A program made the position numbers and the translations under genes. 64,000 bases of DNA. It comes from Sulfuricurvum sp. (GTDB lineage: Bacteria; Campylobacterota; Campylobacteria; Campylobacterales; Sulfurimonadaceae). The notes beneath the pieces were generated by a model that saw only the letters and a program-made list of their open reading frames with translations, did no database searches and was not told where the DNA came from. The DNA lies in NCBI GenBank assembly GCA_030693335.1, contig JAUYAU010000018.1, positions 1 to 64,000 of the forward strand, written 5' to 3'. This document shows positions 15,947-28,554 of this stretch, one piece after another (within the stretch, counting starts at the first letter, position 1; every line of letters starts with the position of its first letter).

Positions 15947-16819
15947 CTATTTTAGCTTAGAGAGTCGCTCTTGTGCCTCATTAGCAGCACCACTGCCAGC
16001 ATACTTGCTAATTGTAGCTTTATAAAATGCTTTTGCACTGATATGATCACCATTTTTCTCCATAGCCTGACCAGTATGCAAGAGTAATGTCGGCATATAC
16101 GACGCTTTATCATTAAGCGAAGCACTCTCTTTGTAAAAAGAGACTGCTTGCTTATACTCTTTACGATAAAAATAAGTCTCACCAATCCAAAAGTTAGCTT
16201 CATCAACTTTGTACTTTTTTTGAATCAACATTTGATAATAGCTCTGTGCATCTTCATATTTTTGCTGATCAAATAGCTCTTTTGCTTTTTTTTCAATCGC
16301 CTTAGTATCCATTTTACCACTTGACTCTCCCTTTGTTGGAAGCGTCATTTTAAGTTGCTTCATTAAAAGTGAAAACTCTTCTTTACTCACATAGGAGGAA
16401 TTAACCGAATCAACTACATGTGAGAGTTCTTCAAGTAATGTTTTTAACTGTGTAATGTTTTCACTGTTGGTAGAAGTTTGCTGGCGTAACTCATTGATAG
16501 AGGATGAAAGATTGCCCTCACTCACGGAGGACTCAGTGATTTTTTGCAGTGCTATTCTTTGGTCATTAACAGACTGTCCCAATCCTTCAACGATGGTTTG
16601 TAAACCATCAAGACGCTCCGTTACTGTTTCAACTTTTGCATTTTGAATATTATTTTTTTGAACCACAGCTTGAATTTCTTGTTTATTCTCAAGAATCAAT
16701 TTTTCTTCGGCAGTAAGACCATACGGGTTAGGTTGATTTAGATTACCGGCACCGAAAACCGACGGTTCCGATGCAAGTAATAATGAGGAGAGTAACGAAA
16801 AACTAACGAAAAAGCGCAT
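15947..16819 (-). CDS. CpoB/YbgF-like periplasmic TPR protein of the Tol-Pal system
   Basis: A 290-residue exported protein: a signal peptide ending LLASEP, an N-terminal helical region with coiled-coil character (about 40-165), then a C-terminal TPR array starting near KELFDQQKYEDAQSYYQ and ending YAGSGAANEAQERLSKL. This layout is that of CpoB (YbgF), which coordinates Tol-Pal with cell-wall synthesis. It is directly downstream of pal, with no gap, at the end of the tol cluster. Confidence 0.85.
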   Translation of the reverse strand: MRFFVSFSLLSSLLLASEPSVFGAGNLNQPNPYGLTAEEKLILENKQEIQAVVQKNNIQNAKVETVTERLDGLQTIVEGLGQSVNDQRIALQKITESSVSEGNLSSSINELRQQTSTNSENITQLKTLLEELSHVVDSVNSSYVSKEEFSLLMKQLKMTLPTKGESSGKMDTKAIEKKAKELFDQQKYEDAQSYYQMLIQKKYKVDEANFWIGETYFYRKEYKQAVSFYKESASLNDKASYMPTLLLHTGQAMEKNGDHISAKAFYKATISKYAGSGAANEAQERLSKLK

Positions 16820-17377
16820 TTACGGAAGTTTTACTTCAACACGACGATTTTTAGCCCAACACTCTTGTGTTTTTTCTGTACATGCAGGATTGCCCTCGCC
16901 CAAACTTACCATACTGATTGATTCAGCAGTAATTCCTTCATTCACAAGAGCTGTTTTAACCGCATTGGCACGTTTAAGTCCTAATGCAAAGTTATACTCA
17001 TCGCTGCCGAATTCATCACAATTACCTTCAAGTTTAAAGGTTTTATTTTTAAGTAAAGCAGCATTTCCTTTTACAGACGCCATCATGTCTTCACGAATAT
17101 CAAACTTATCATAGTCAAAATAAACATTAACAATTTGTGCATTAACAGCACCACTTGATCCATTAGCAGCTGAATTGTCTACTGATGAAGCATTTGTAAT
17201 TGGAGTAATTACTGCTGATCCATCAGTACCGCTCGTTTGTCCATTCGATGCACCGTTGCTACTGCCACTTCCACCGACGCTGCTATTAGCAGTTGCATCG
17301 ATAGCAGGCTCCTTACTTGAACATCCACTAAATACTAATACCGCTAATACAGCGCTTAAATATGCTACACGTTTCAT
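16820..17377 (-). CDS. pal: Peptidoglycan-associated lipoprotein Pal
   Basis: A 185-residue outer-membrane lipoprotein with a lipobox (FSGC, Cys about residue 19). A low-complexity Ser/Gly/Asn linker of about 60 residues follows, then an OmpA domain: VYFDYDKFDIRED, LEGNCDEFGSDEYN and LKRANAVKTALV, which bind diaminopimelate in the peptidoglycan. It is part of the Tol-Pal envelope bridge used in cell division. A terminal pair of cysteines (ACTEKTQEC) is characteristic of Campylobacterota Pal. Confidence 0.95.
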   Translation of the reverse strand: MKRVAYLSAVLAVLVFSGCSSKEPAIDATANSSVGGSGSSNGASNGQTSGTDGSAVITPITNASSVDNSAANGSSGAVNAQIVNVYFDYDKFDIREDMMASVKGNAALLKNKTFKLEGNCDEFGSDEYNFALGLKRANAVKTALVNEGITAESISMVSLGEGNPACTEKTQECWAKNRRVEVKLP

Positions 17378-17434
17378 GATACATTACCCCTGAATTTTAT
17401 TATTTCATTGTCATTGTATCTAAAAAAAGGTAAA

Positions 17435-18679
17435 TCACCAATCTATCGATTGCATACGTCCTATGCGCAGCGGGAAACTAAAACTTTTATTTACACCAAG
17501 TCGAATGATTCCAACCATACTTCTCGTTCCCTCATGTTTTATATGCAATACAGCTTCACCGTCATGTGAAAAACGCGGATAATCATTATCACCACTGCTT
17601 GTTAAACGACGGATAGCACTGCTATGTAAAGAAATAAGGTGTAAATTAAAAGCACTTCTACCACCTGAAGAGCCTTCACGTGCTTTATAAACGATTAAAT
17701 CACGATAGGTACTGCAGGTAGAGTTATTTTTACCCTCAAAAACTACTTGATTAATAGCATTCTCACCAATTCTTTTGGAAAAAATATTTGGGCTTCCCAT
17801 ACGATTCGAGACAAATGCAATTCTATCCTCTCCCATAAACTGACCGCTCACATCAATACCGGAATAATCGGTAAGCCGCGTTTTATTTTTGGTACGAATA
17901 TCATAAAGATAGATATCAGGCTGACCACTAGGTGCCAATGTCAACAATAACCGATTCCCATCTTCACTTACATCTGAACATACGGCCATCCCATCAGAAG
18001 AGATAACAGCTGTTTTATTACCTGTTGCCAAGTTGACTTTATAAATCGTAGGGTGAAAATCACTCAAAGATGTATAATAAAAATCGGTTTGTTCACGATT
18101 TGCCCATTTTGCAAAACCATACATACCGCCGCTGAGAACAACCTTCTGATACGATAAGGTATAGTCTGCAGCAACAATGTCAGATCGTCTTGGTCCGCTG
18201 AGACGAACAAAAAGAACTTTTCGCTTCATCCATTCTAATGGTCCGCCTCCCATCTTCGTATTAATATCATAAGCAATGGAATGCGCTAAAAAAACCAACA
18301 TTTCACTTTGCTTCAAGTAGTATATTTTACTAAAAAGTTCTAGACTGTTCTGAAATAACTTTACATCGGTTCTGTATCCACCGCTGCCATCTGCAACTAA
18401 ACGATAACGCAAAATATAAACCGCATCTTTGTGAATAACAGATGGCAGCGGATTATCAAATGTTTGTCCTGCATAACGATCATCGACATTAAACAATGAA
18501 ACCACATTCATATCAGCACTAAGCATTTTATGAAATTGTAATCCTTCATCACTGCTTGCACTGCTTCCATCTTCAATAGCTAATCGGGGTAAAGCTCCTA
18601 CGTTTTTTGTCACTTCTAACGTAGCATCATCTCCCCATAAAGAAAATGAGCATAAAAGTAAAATAATCAAAAATTGCAT
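17435..18679 (-). CDS. tolB: Tol-Pal system protein TolB
   Basis: A 414-residue periplasmic protein with a signal peptide (LIILLLCSFSLWGDD), an N-terminal mixed domain and a C-terminal beta-propeller. The propeller repeats carry motifs such as DVSEDGNRLLLTLAPSGQPD, IYLYDIRT and PRFSHDGEAVLH. It interacts with Pal and TolA. It sits one base from tolA upstream and 57 bases from pal. Confidence 0.92.
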   Translation of the reverse strand: MQFLIILLLCSFSLWGDDATLEVTKNVGALPRLAIEDGSSASSDEGLQFHKMLSADMNVVSLFNVDDRYAGQTFDNPLPSVIHKDAVYILRYRLVADGSGGYRTDVKLFQNSLELFSKIYYLKQSEMLVFLAHSIAYDINTKMGGGPLEWMKRKVLFVRLSGPRRSDIVAADYTLSYQKVVLSGGMYGFAKWANREQTDFYYTSLSDFHPTIYKVNLATGNKTAVISSDGMAVCSDVSEDGNRLLLTLAPSGQPDIYLYDIRTKNKTRLTDYSGIDVSGQFMGEDRIAFVSNRMGSPNIFSKRIGENAINQVVFEGKNNSTCSTYRDLIVYKAREGSSGGRSAFNLHLISLHSSAIRRLTSSGDNDYPRFSHDGEAVLHIKHEGTRSMVGIIRLGVNKSFSFPLRIGRMQSIDW

Positions 18680-18680
18680 T

Positions 18681-19430
18681 TTATTCCTTCGCGGTTAATA
18701 TAATCTCAAAAATTGCTTCTTCCCCTTGCGGATGTTGAGGCAGTCCAATTTGGCGCAGTCGTTCTTTTAACCAGTCAACTTCTGCATTAAATACAGCATT
18801 TCCAGAATAGCTAATAACACGATAGGCCAATAGTCTTCCATCGGCACTAAGCGTAATACGAATTCGTGCTGCAAATCCTTCTGTACCGTTTGCAGGGTGA
18901 AAATTGGCATAGATAATCCCCTGTATTTTTGCATTGTACTCATTAACTGCAGGACCTGTTGAAGATGATACCATTTTAACACCGGATTTTGCTAATTCAA
19001 GCGTTTTAACTTTATCAAAAATCTTTGAATCACGCTTTGTTGCTAAAACTTTCTCTTCAAGTGCATTCAACTCTGTCATCTGTTTTGCATTATCCATAGG
19101 CTTTGGCTTGCTTTTTGTCGTCTTTACTGTTGCAAAAAGATCATCGATTGCAGGGATAACTTCTTGTACAGGAGTTGATGGGGAAGATACACTCTTTACC
19201 TCTTCTTTAACGATCTGTTGCGATACGGGTGCAGATGGAGCAATGACTTTAGAGACAGGCGTGAGTGCGTCCTCCAAAGATATAGAGATAACATCACTTT
19301 TTCTCATCGCAAAAGCATCCGGTTTTTTGGGATGCAATAGATTATTCATAAAAAAAGAAAGGATTATTCCAAACAAGAAAAAAGTGATAATACCGCTTTG
19401 AAAAAAATAGCGTTGATAATGTAAATTCAT
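18681..19430 (-). CDS. tolA: TolA/TonB-like energy-transducing protein
   Basis: A 249-residue protein with one N-terminal membrane helix (about residues 14-30), a linker of about 130 residues rich in Ser, Pro and Lys, and a C-terminal TonB/TolA domain (NAKIQGIIYANF; GFAARIRITLSADGRLLAY). The linker is short compared with E. coli TolA. It links the TolQR motor to TolB and Pal across the periplasm. Gene order between tolR and tolB supports TolA rather than TonB. Confidence 0.85.
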   Translation of the reverse strand: MNLHYQRYFFQSGIITFFLFGIILSFFMNNLLHPKKPDAFAMRKSDVISISLEDALTPVSKVIAPSAPVSQQIVKEEVKSVSSPSTPVQEVIPAIDDLFATVKTTKSKPKPMDNAKQMTELNALEEKVLATKRDSKIFDKVKTLELAKSGVKMVSSSTGPAVNEYNAKIQGIIYANFHPANGTEGFAARIRITLSADGRLLAYRVISYSGNAVFNAEVDWLKERLRQIGLPQHPQGEEAIFEIILTAKE

Positions 19431-19465
19431 GTAAAAAATACTTATAAAACAGTTTTTAGATGAAT

Positions 19466-19861
19466 TCAGCCGCTGGTTGCGAGTGAAATATTGGTTAATC
19501 CTGAACGCTTTACAGCACTCATTACATTCATCACATCCCCATAATCGAGAGTATGATCAGCACTGATACGTACTACCGTCTCAGGTGAAAAATCATTGGC
19601 AAATAACCTGAAATTGTCACTGAAAGTTAAAAAATCAAAGGTTTGATTATTCACTTTGACCTGCTTTGAAGCATTAATGAGAATTTCAATCTCTTTTTTC
19701 TCTTTTACTTCCGTTTGAGCTGAACCTTTTGGAAGATTTATCAATTCTTCGTAAATTATATTAGGTGATATAACCATTAAGATGGCCAACAAAACCAACA
19801 TCACGTCCACCAGCGGCGTAATGTTCAGTTCCGGTTTATCATCCCAATCATACATGCTCAA
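19466..19861 (-). CDS. tolR: TolR/ExbD family protein
   Basis: A 131-residue protein with a short cytosolic N-terminus, one membrane helix with the conserved aspartate (NITPLVDVMLVLLAILMV, Asp about residue 18) and a periplasmic domain. The aspartate is the likely proton-relay residue of the TolQR motor. Its ATG overlaps the tolQ stop by 4 bases. Confidence 0.92.
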   Translation of the reverse strand: MSMYDWDDKPELNITPLVDVMLVLLAILMVISPNIIYEELINLPKGSAQTEVKEKKEIEILINASKQVKVNNQTFDFLTFSDNFRLFANDFSPETVVRISADHTLDYGDVMNVMSAVKRSGLTNISLATSG

Positions 19862-20424
19862 TCCGCCTTTGAAAGCAACGAATCACTTTGCATACGAATG
19901 AGACCTACTACTTCAAATGATTGACGTTTTAAAATCTGATGGTAACTGTAAGCAAATATTGCGACAAAGATTCCCGAAGCAGTTGCTACAAGCGCATCCG
20001 AAACCCCTGCTGCAATAATACCCATGGTACCGCTCGCCTGCCCAATATTTTTAAAGGTATCTAAAATAGAAACTACCGTTCCAAAAAGACCGATAAATGG
20101 CGTTGTCGACGCTACAACAGAAAGTATCGTCAGCCCTTTGGTTGCTTCTTTGGTTGCCGCAAAATGTGCTAAATCAAACAATGCTTTAGAATGAGCAGTA
20201 CCACTTTTTAGGAAGGGTGAAAGAAATGCATAGTCATTAAGACGCTGTGAACCCATTAAAAGAGATTCCAATGTCTCATTCTCTTGCGAAATCCACTGAT
20301 TAAGTGCCATCCATCGATAAAAGAAAACCCAATTGATTGTTACAAAATAGAGGGTCAGTATCAGTAACACACCAAGTGTTACCGGATGACTCTTATCTAT
20401 AAAATTTGAAAGAAGCTCAAACAT
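19858..20424 (-). CDS. tolQ: TolQ/ExbB/MotA-family proton channel
   Basis: A 188-residue membrane protein with three helices: one N-terminal (about 14-34) and a pair around LTILSVVASTTPFIGLFGTVVSIL and ALVATASGIFVAIFAYSYH. These carry the family's conserved Gly, Thr and Ala-Thr residues. It forms the stator-like motor with TolR that uses proton motive force. It is five bases downstream of atpC, so the tol cluster is continuous with the ATP synthase cluster. Confidence 0.92.
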   Translation of the reverse strand: MFELLSNFIDKSHPVTLGVLLILTLYFVTINWVFFYRWMALNQWISQENETLESLLMGSQRLNDYAFLSPFLKSGTAHSKALFDLAHFAATKEATKGLTILSVVASTTPFIGLFGTVVSILDTFKNIGQASGTMGIIAAGVSDALVATASGIFVAIFAYSYHQILKRQSFEVVGLIRMQSDSLLSKAD

Positions 20425-20429
20425 GAGCG

Positions 20430-20837
20430 TTAGAGCATATGTGAGTGATTTTGATGATTTGCAGCTGATTCAACTCTCGCTGAAACAGATGCTATCATTG
20501 CATGTGAATCTGCAACACTTGCGATAAGCTCTTTTGCTTCATCCAATGCTTTTGCAACTTCACTTTCACTATCGCCACGAATAGCAACAGCCCCGTCAAC
20601 AAGTACAGTAACCAAATTATTAGCAATTTGCACCACACCCCAATTAACGACGATCGATTCTTTTTTACCATTTTCTTTGATGATATCAACAACACCTGCT
20701 TGGAGCAATGTCGTTAATCCCACGTGCTCAGGTAGAACACCAAACTCTCCCTCTTCTCCAGGAACTGTTACACTTTTAACAGAACCATGAAAAATCGAAC
20801 CACTTGGTGTTAGCACTTCTAATTCTAGAGTATGCAC
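20430..20837 (-). CDS. atpC: F1 ATP synthase epsilon subunit
   Basis: A 135-residue subunit with the N-terminal beta-sandwich (LEVLTPSGSIFHG; VTVPGEEGEFGVLPEHVGL) and a C-terminal helical hairpin. It is the last gene of the ATP synthase set. The tail is short with an H-rich end (NHQNHSHML). Confidence 0.95.
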   Translation of the reverse strand: MHTLELEVLTPSGSIFHGSVKSVTVPGEEGEFGVLPEHVGLTTLLQAGVVDIIKENGKKESIVVNWGVVQIANNLVTVLVDGAVAIRGDSESEVAKALDEAKELIASVADSHAMIASVSARVESAANHQNHSHML

Positions 20838-20863
20838 TATCTATCCTTTAGGATGAAAAGCAA

Positions 20864-23166
<2,303 letters not shown>

Positions 23167-23175
23167 TAAAGATCC

Positions 23176-24693
23176 TTATTGCGCAACGAAAGTAGTTTTA
23201 AACTCTTCGAGCGCTTTTTTCATCGTAGCCATAGTGTCATCATCAATTTTTGATGAAGCACGGATGCTTTCAAAAATCTGTGGATAACTGGCTTCAATAA
23301 ATGGATATAGATCTGCTTCAAATTTAACAACAGCGGATGCAGGAAGACTATCAAGATACCCTTCATTCCCTGCAAAAATAATCAATGCCTGTTTTTCAAC
23401 AGAAAGCGGAGAATATGGAGGCTGCTTTAATACTTCAACCATACGCTGACCACGCTCAAGCTGCTTACGGCTTACTTCATCCAAATCAGAAGCAAACTGT
23501 GCAAACGCTTGAAGTTCACGGTATTGAGCAAGGTCAAGACGCAATGTTCCAGCCACTTGTTTGGTAGCTTTGATTTGAGCCGCACCACCAACACGTGAAA
23601 CAGAAAGACCAACGTTAATCGCAGGGCGAACACCCGCATTGAACAAGTCAGTTTCCAAGAAAATCTGACCATCTGTAATAGAAATAACGTTTGTAGGGAT
23701 ATACGCTGCAACGTCACCCGCTTGAGTTTCAATGATTGGAAGCGCAGTCAAAGAACCGTTGCCCAATTCATCGCTCAATTTCGCTGCACGCTCTAGCAAA
23801 CGAGAGTGGATATAGAAAACGTCACCCGGATACGCTTCACGGCCCGGAGGACGACGAAGGATCAATGACATCTCACGGTAAGCAACTGCATGCTTAGAAA
23901 GATCATCATAAACAATCAAACCATGACGAGCTGAATCACGGAAATATTCCGCCATTGTTACACCCGTATATGGAGCGAGGAATTGCAATGCTGCAGCCTC
24001 AGAAGCTGAAGAAGAAACAACGATGGTATATTCCATCGCGCCGCTCTCTTCAAGACGACGAATAACGTTTGCAACTGTTGATGCTTTTTGCCCGATAGCA
24101 ACATAGATACATACTACGCCATTACCTTTTTGGTTCATAATCGCATCAAGAGCAATGGTTGTTTTACCTGTTTGACGGTCACCGATGATCAACTCACGTT
24201 GACCTCGTCCGATCGGAACAAGGGCATCAATTGATTTGATACCTGTTGCCATTGGCTCATGAACTGATTTACGAGCCATGATACCAGGTGCTTTTTCTTC
24301 TACAAAACGTGACTCTGTAGATTCAATTGGACCTTTTCCATCGATTGGTTCACCAAGTGCATTAACAACACGTCCAAGAAGAGCATCCCCGACAGGAACT
24401 TTCAACAAACGTCCAAGACGTTTTACTGACATACCTTCACGAAGGGCATCACCCATACCTAGAATAACAACACCAACGGCACTTTCTTCAAGGTTCATAA
24501 CAAGACCGCGAGTCCCATCTTCAAATTCAACCATTTCGCCAGCCATAACATTGTTAAGGCCATATACTTGCGCAACGCCATCTCCATATGAGACGATTTT
24601 ACCGGTTTCGTTTATATCTACATTAAGCTCAAAATTACCAATTCTTTCTTTGATGATTGAACTGACTTCATCTACTTGTACTTTTGCTACCAC
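23176..24693 (-). CDS. atpA: F1 ATP synthase alpha subunit
   Basis: A 505-residue nucleotide-binding subunit with Walker [10 protein letters not shown] (about residues 172-180), [26 protein letters not shown] (split here as the family's conserved region) and the arginine-finger region [13 protein letters not shown]. The RBS GAAAGGAGAT-type sequence precedes the ATG. Confidence 0.97.
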   Translation of the reverse strand: MVAKVQVDEVSSIIKERIGNFELNVDINETGKIVSYGDGVAQVYGLNNVMAGEMVEFEDGTRGLVMNLEESAVGVVILGMGDALREGMSVKRLGRLLKVPVGDALLGRVVNALGEPIDGKGPIESTESRFVEEKAPGIMARKSVHEPMATGIKSIDALVPIGRGQRELIIGDRQTGKTTIALDAIMNQKGNGVVCIYVAIGQKASTVANVIRRLEESGAMEYTIVVSSSASEAAALQFLAPYTGVTMAEYFRDSARHGLIVYDDLSKHAVAYREMSLILRRPPGREAYPGDVFYIHSRLLERAAKLSDELGNGSLTALPIIETQAGDVAAYIPTNVISITDGQIFLETDLFNAGVRPAINVGLSVSRVGGAAQIKATKQVAGTLRLDLAQYRELQAFAQFASDLDEVSRKQLERGQRMVEVLKQPPYSPLSVEKQALIIFAGNEGYLDSLPASAVVKFEADLYPFIEASYPQIFESIRASSKIDDDTMATMKKALEEFKTTFVAQ

Positions 24694-24713
24694 TATATCT
24701 CCTTTCGTGAGGG

Positions 24714-25250
24714 TTAAATTGCTTTTAAAATATGCTCAACGATTTGAGCATTAAGGCGGCTTTTTGAAAAATCAATTTCAACATTCAAATCATCAACAAT
24801 AACACGAATGCCATCACTGTTTGAGGGAACAAACTGTAATGATATTGTCGCATTCATTTTCTTTCCTAAATCATGTGCAATTGAATCAATCGAGTCTTGC
24901 TTGATTTGGGAATTACTATAAACACGTCCATTGTAAACACGCTTCATGGAAGCAATTTGACGTTTTAAATCTTTTCCAATTGCAGGGATTAACGACAATC
25001 TTCCATTTTCACCCAAAAGTTTGATCAAATTATTGACTTCAAGGCTATTAATACCCGCAACCATTTCTAAAACCAAATTTGTTTTAACAGAAACTGCAAT
25101 ATCGTTACTGCGCATAATCTGAAGAAATTTACTATCATTAAAGGCAGTAGCAAGAACGCTAAAAAGTTCAGCCGTGTTATCCAATGAAGTTTCATCCAAG
25201 ATAGCCATAAGAGATTGAACATAACGTTTTGCGATTAGTTCTTCCTGCAT
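24714..25250 (-). CDS. atpH: F1 ATP synthase delta subunit
   Basis: A 178-residue stator subunit: N-terminal six-helix domain ([13 protein letters not shown]) and C-terminal segment [20 protein letters not shown] typical of OSCP/delta. It abuts atpF without a gap and is 20 bases before atpA. Confidence 0.93.
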   Translation of the reverse strand: MQEELIAKRYVQSLMAILDETSLDNTAELFSVLATAFNDSKFLQIMRSNDIAVSVKTNLVLEMVAGINSLEVNNLIKLLGENGRLSLIPAIGKDLKRQIASMKRVYNGRVYSNSQIKQDSIDSIAHDLGKKMNATISLQFVPSNSDGIRVIVDDLNVEIDFSKSRLNAQIVEHILKAI

Positions 25251-25766
25251 TTAGGCCACCTTCTTTTTCAAAATGTCTGTCATAGCATCTTTGCCCATAG
25301 CAGCATCACTTGCACTCATTACATCACCCATAACTTCACTTACTACTTCACGTACCATTTTACGTTTTTCGAGATCCATTAAAGCATTGTTGTGTTTTTG
25401 TGCAATTTCAACGTCCATTTCGGTTTGTGCCATGATCTTTTCACTAAGAATTTTGCACTCTTTTTTAGTGATTTCACTCAATTCATGAGCAAAACGATTT
25501 GCATCATCTATCTTGTGCTCTGCAGCTTCTTTTAGCCGTTTTGACTCGCGCAAACGCTCTTGTACTTTTTCAAGTTCAGAAGCAATTCCTGCACTTCTAC
25601 CGCTAAAATAAGTTTTTAGCGGCTCTGCCAACAGATAATAAAGAATACCTGCAAAGATAAGAAAGTTAACGGTACGTTGTACAATATCCGTAGAACCCTC
25701 ATGCGCAGCGTCAGATCCAAACAGATAAGCACTGAGCATTAATACAGTAACCAATAATTTACCCAT
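25251..25766 (-). CDS. atpF: Fo ATP synthase b subunit
   Basis: A 171-residue peripheral stalk protein. Unusually for b it carries a signal-like N-terminus (LLVTVLMLSAYLFGSDA) before a membrane helix (VNFLIFAGILYYLLAEPLKTYF) and a long coiled coil. This pre-sequence is seen in related bacteria. It pairs with the b' protein encoded upstream. Confidence 0.9.
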   Translation of the reverse strand: MGKLLVTVLMLSAYLFGSDAAHEGSTDIVQRTVNFLIFAGILYYLLAEPLKTYFSGRSAGIASELEKVQERLRESKRLKEAAEHKIDDANRFAHELSEITKKECKILSEKIMAQTEMDVEIAQKHNNALMDLEKRKMVREVVSEVMGDVMSASDAAMGKDAMTDILKKKVA

Positions 25767-25775
25767 ATTATCTCC

Positions 25776-26198
25776 TCAAATCTGATTTAGCTTAGCTGAT
25801 ACAGCGGCTTGGAAAGATGGTGCTTCTGCAAGAAGCGCCTCTTTCAATCGTGAACGTTCTTCAGACATCACGTCTTCAAACTTAGAATATTCTAGCGCCA
25901 GTTCAGCACGTTTTGCCTCTATCTTGCTGTTTGCCAACGCCTTGGCCTCAGCAACAACTTTTTCTCTTATTCCATGCGCTTCTAGTTTAGCATCACTAAT
26001 AATCTTTTCCGCTTTTGCGTGAAATGCAGCAATCTCGGCATCGTTGTTACCAACTTGCTCGAGATCTTTTTTAAGATCTGCATCTCTTTTTTCCATATAG
26101 TTGAAAAGAGGTTTGTAAAGCAAACTATTAAGAGCGGCAATAAGGACAAGGAAGACAATCAGTGTGCTGCCTAGCAACATCGGACTTATATCTAACAT
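25776..26198 (-). CDS. Fo ATP synthase b' subunit
   Basis: A 140-residue protein with one membrane helix at the start (MLLGSTLIVFLVLIAALNSLLYKPLF) and a long amphipathic coiled coil ending KLNQI. It is the first ATP synthase gene here; having both b and b' implies a heterodimeric stalk. RBS AGGAGGTG lies right before the ATG. The genes for a and c subunits (atpB, atpE) are not in the window. Confidence 0.9.
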   Translation of the reverse strand: MLDISPMLLGSTLIVFLVLIAALNSLLYKPLFNYMEKRDADLKKDLEQVGNNDAEIAAFHAKAEKIISDAKLEAHGIREKVVAEAKALANSKIEAKRAELALEYSKFEDVMSEERSRLKEALLAEAPSFQAAVSAKLNQI

Positions 26199-26220
26199 AC
26201 CACCTCCTAAAAGTTGCGTG

Positions 26221-26226
26221 ATTATA
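26221..26226 (-). promoter_or_regulatory. -10 element in front of the ATP synthase genes
   Basis: Read on the minus strand, TATAAT (in GTTGTATAATC) lies 23 bases before the b' start in the 65-base gap after parB. It overlaps a short dyad TACAA-C-TTGTA at 26225-26235. It would let the ATP synthase be transcribed separately from the upstream run. No clear -35. Confidence 0.4.
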
Positions 26227-26263
26227 CAACTTGTAAATTGAAGGGATAGTTAAACGATAAGAA

Positions 26264-27112
26264 TTATGAAGAAAGTGTGACTAAAAATGAATCAATTTGT
26301 CCATTATTATCAAATTCAAGGGTTAATTTTGACCCTTTTTTAGATGTTTTAATACCCAGTTCTGTAAAGTACTTTTGCAATGTATCAAAATTAAGCTCAT
26401 TAAGTTTACTATTTGGACTCGTAATTATTTGAGTAGGAACCTTCATGCTTTTTGCCATTTGTTCTACATCACGAACACTCAGTTTTTGTCCTATAATTGA
26501 ATCAATCATTAATGCTTGTTCATTTTCTTCCATACCAACAACTACTTTTGCATGACCGGCACTTATTTTGCCCTCAATCAAGGCTTTACGACCCTTATCG
26601 CATAACTGCAGCAAGCGCAGTGTATTAGTAATCTGTGCACGACTTTTATGAACCGTTCCCGAAAGCTGCTCATGCGTAAGTTCATGAATTTCAATAAGCT
26701 CTTGATACGCTTGCGCCAAATCAATCGCATTAAGTTCGTCACGCTGAATATTTTCAATCAATGCATGCTGACGCATTTGTTCATCACTGACCGTAACAAT
26801 AATGGCTTTAATGGTTTTGAATTTTGCTAATTTGCTTGCTCGTAAACGTCGCTCACCCGCAATGAGTACGTAACCGTCTAAAGTTTCTTTAACAACAATC
26901 GGCTGTAAAAGACCATGGCTTTTTATTGATTCACTAAGTTCCGCAAGTGACTCTGGATCAAAGTGTTTACGCGGCTGATAAGGGTTGGCACGAATTTCTG
27001 TAATAGAAATTTCTTCAAATCCATTTCGTTTTGGGAGTTCATTGTCGTATGCTTCTTCTATTTCACTCAGTAATGCGCCCAGACCTCGTCCTAGAGCAGA
27101 TGCTTTTGCCAT
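26264..27112 (-). CDS. parB: Chromosome partitioning protein ParB
   Basis: A 282-residue CTP-dependent partition protein. GRGLGALLSE is the N-terminal ParA-interaction motif. ANPYQPRKHFDPESLAELS, GYVLIAGERRLRASKL (the GERR CTP-binding motif) and the HTH region SGTVHKSRAQITNTLRLLQL follow; a C-terminal dimer domain ends the protein. It binds parS sites and loads on origin-proximal DNA. It follows parA directly. Confidence 0.95.
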   Translation of the reverse strand: MAKASALGRGLGALLSEIEEAYDNELPKRNGFEEISITEIRANPYQPRKHFDPESLAELSESIKSHGLLQPIVVKETLDGYVLIAGERRLRASKLAKFKTIKAIIVTVSDEQMRQHALIENIQRDELNAIDLAQAYQELIEIHELTHEQLSGTVHKSRAQITNTLRLLQLCDKGRKALIEGKISAGHAKVVVGMEENEQALMIDSIIGQKLSVRDVEQMAKSMKVPTQIITSPNSKLNELNFDTLQKYFTELGIKTSKKGSKLTLEFDNNGQIDSFLVTLSS

Positions 27113-27121
27113 TAACTATCC

Positions 27122-27904
27122 TTAAGCGATGATTGCGTGAGCAAGATCTTGATAAGCTAAAGATCCGCTCGATTTTACATCATACAAAATAGCCGGTTTT
27201 CCAAAACTTGGAGACTCGGCCAATTTAACATTACGCGGTATTACAATGTATTCATCTTCACGTAATTTAAACAGTTTTCCTTGAAAATGCTGTCGTAAAT
27301 CAGCAAATACTTGTCTGGAAAGATTATTTTGTGCACTGTACATCGTAGGAAGAAATCCTTTGATAGTGAGTTTTGGATTAATGGTTTTACGTACAAGCTT
27401 AACAGTATTAAGCAATTGTGCCAAACCCTCAAGAGCAAAGAACTCACATTGTATTGGAATGATGACAGAATTAGAAGCACTTAATGCATTAATTGTCATC
27501 GGCCCAAGTGCTGGTGGCGAATCAATAATAATGTAATCGTATTCATCTTTGACTTGTGCAATAGCACGTTTGAGAATCAATTCTCTCCCTTTTGCATTTG
27601 CCGCATCATAGTATTCTTTTTCAACCCCAACCAGACCAATGTTGGATGGTGCGATAAAAAGTTTCGGTAACTCTGTTTTTAAAATAATTTCACGCAGTTT
27701 TTTAGCGCCTATAAGAACATGGTAAATATTAAATTCATAGTTGTTACGATGATACCCCAACGAAGTTGTCGCATTAGCCTGCGGATCAGCATCGATGAGA
27801 AGCACTCTTTTCTCAGCAACTGCCAAAGAAGCAGCTAAATTTACAGCCGTAGTGGTTTTCCCCACACCGCCCTTTTGGTTTGCAATAACTATTACTTCGC
27901 TCAT
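27122..27904 (-). CDS. parA: Chromosome partitioning ATPase ParA (Soj)
   Basis: A 260-residue deviant Walker ATPase: [15 protein letters not shown] (deviant Walker A with the signature Lys) near the start, [15 protein letters not shown], and [16 protein letters not shown]. The start is 27904, where the ATG overlaps the birA stop (ATGA); the more upstream codon at 27934 would lie inside birA. It positions the chromosome origin with ParB. Confidence 0.95.
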   Translation of the reverse strand: MSEVIVIANQKGGVGKTTTAVNLAASLAVAEKRVLLIDADPQANATTSLGYHRNNYEFNIYHVLIGAKKLREIILKTELPKLFIAPSNIGLVGVEKEYYDAANAKGRELILKRAIAQVKDEYDYIIIDSPPALGPMTINALSASNSVIIPIQCEFFALEGLAQLLNTVKLVRKTINPKLTIKGFLPTMYSAQNNLSRQVFADLRQHFQGKLFKLREDEYIVIPRNVKLAESPSFGKPAILYDVKSSGSLAYQDLAHAIIA

Positions 27905-28554
27905 CGTAAACTGAATATCCTTTGTCCATTGCATTCAAGGGAACCATCTTCTAATAAGAGGGCATCTTCTAATCTAAAAACCGTTTCACTTGCATGCGTT
28001 GTGAAAGATTTACTTCTGTTGAATTCTAGCTCGAATTTACTAAAAATCTGCTTCCATGCAGGAAACTTTTTTAGTTCTGTCACATAACTATTTGTTAATT
28101 CTTGTGCACTGATCTCAATATCCACTTTAGCAAAATTCAACGGTGCCGTGAAGAGGTTCATTCCAATCCCGCATACAAGACAATCGCCTACTAAATTTGT
28201 AATCACTCCACCTACTTTTTGTTGATCCAAATAAAAATCATTCGGCCATTTCAACCACACTTGCGAACCCATTACCGTTAAAAGTTCTTTCATAATAAAT
28301 GCAAAATAAATTGAAGAGGATTCAAGTTTTAAATCATTGGGCAACTGCGATCTATGAATGGCAACGGATATAAAAAGATTCCCCTCTTCACCAATCCACG
28401 TATTTCCTCGACTTCCGCTACCGTCTGTCTGTGAAACTGCACCAATGCATACAGGGGCAGTTAACGCATGCGTTTTAAGCGCATCTATCAAATACGTTTG
28501 TGTTGATTCTAATGCATCAAACCAGTGTATTTCCACACCCGATTCGCTTTCCAT
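27901..28554 (-). CDS. birA: Biotin-[acetyl-CoA carboxylase] ligase BirA
   Basis: A 217-residue biotin-protein ligase without an N-terminal DNA-binding domain. [15 protein letters not shown] is a slightly degenerate version of the biotin/AMP loop (GRGRRGR type). [19 protein letters not shown] and VCGIGMNLF follow. It activates biotin to biotinyl-AMP and transfers it to AccB. The start overlaps the fmt 3' end by 38 bases; a GTG six codons later is an alternative. Confidence 0.88.
   Translation of the reverse strand: MESESGVEIHWFDALESTQTYLIDALKTHALTAPVCIGAVSQTDGSGSRGNTWIGEEGNLFISVAIHRSQLPNDLKLESSSIYFAFIMKELLTVMGSQVWLKWPNDFYLDQQKVGGVITNLVGDCLVCGIGMNLFTAPLNFAKVDIEISAQELTNSYVTELKKFPAWKQIFSKFELEFNRSKSFTTHASETVFRLEDALLLEDGSLECNGQRIFSLR

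Noticed and set aside
18934-19401. Plus-strand open frame of 155 codons opposite tolA
   Set aside because: Antisense to a real gene in a syntenic tol cluster; no RBS and no protein-like motif.
24278-24754. Long open frame on the plus strand opposite atpA (158 codons)
   Set aside because: It runs antisense to a strongly conserved gene, has no recognisable domain, and its composition is that of a shadow frame.
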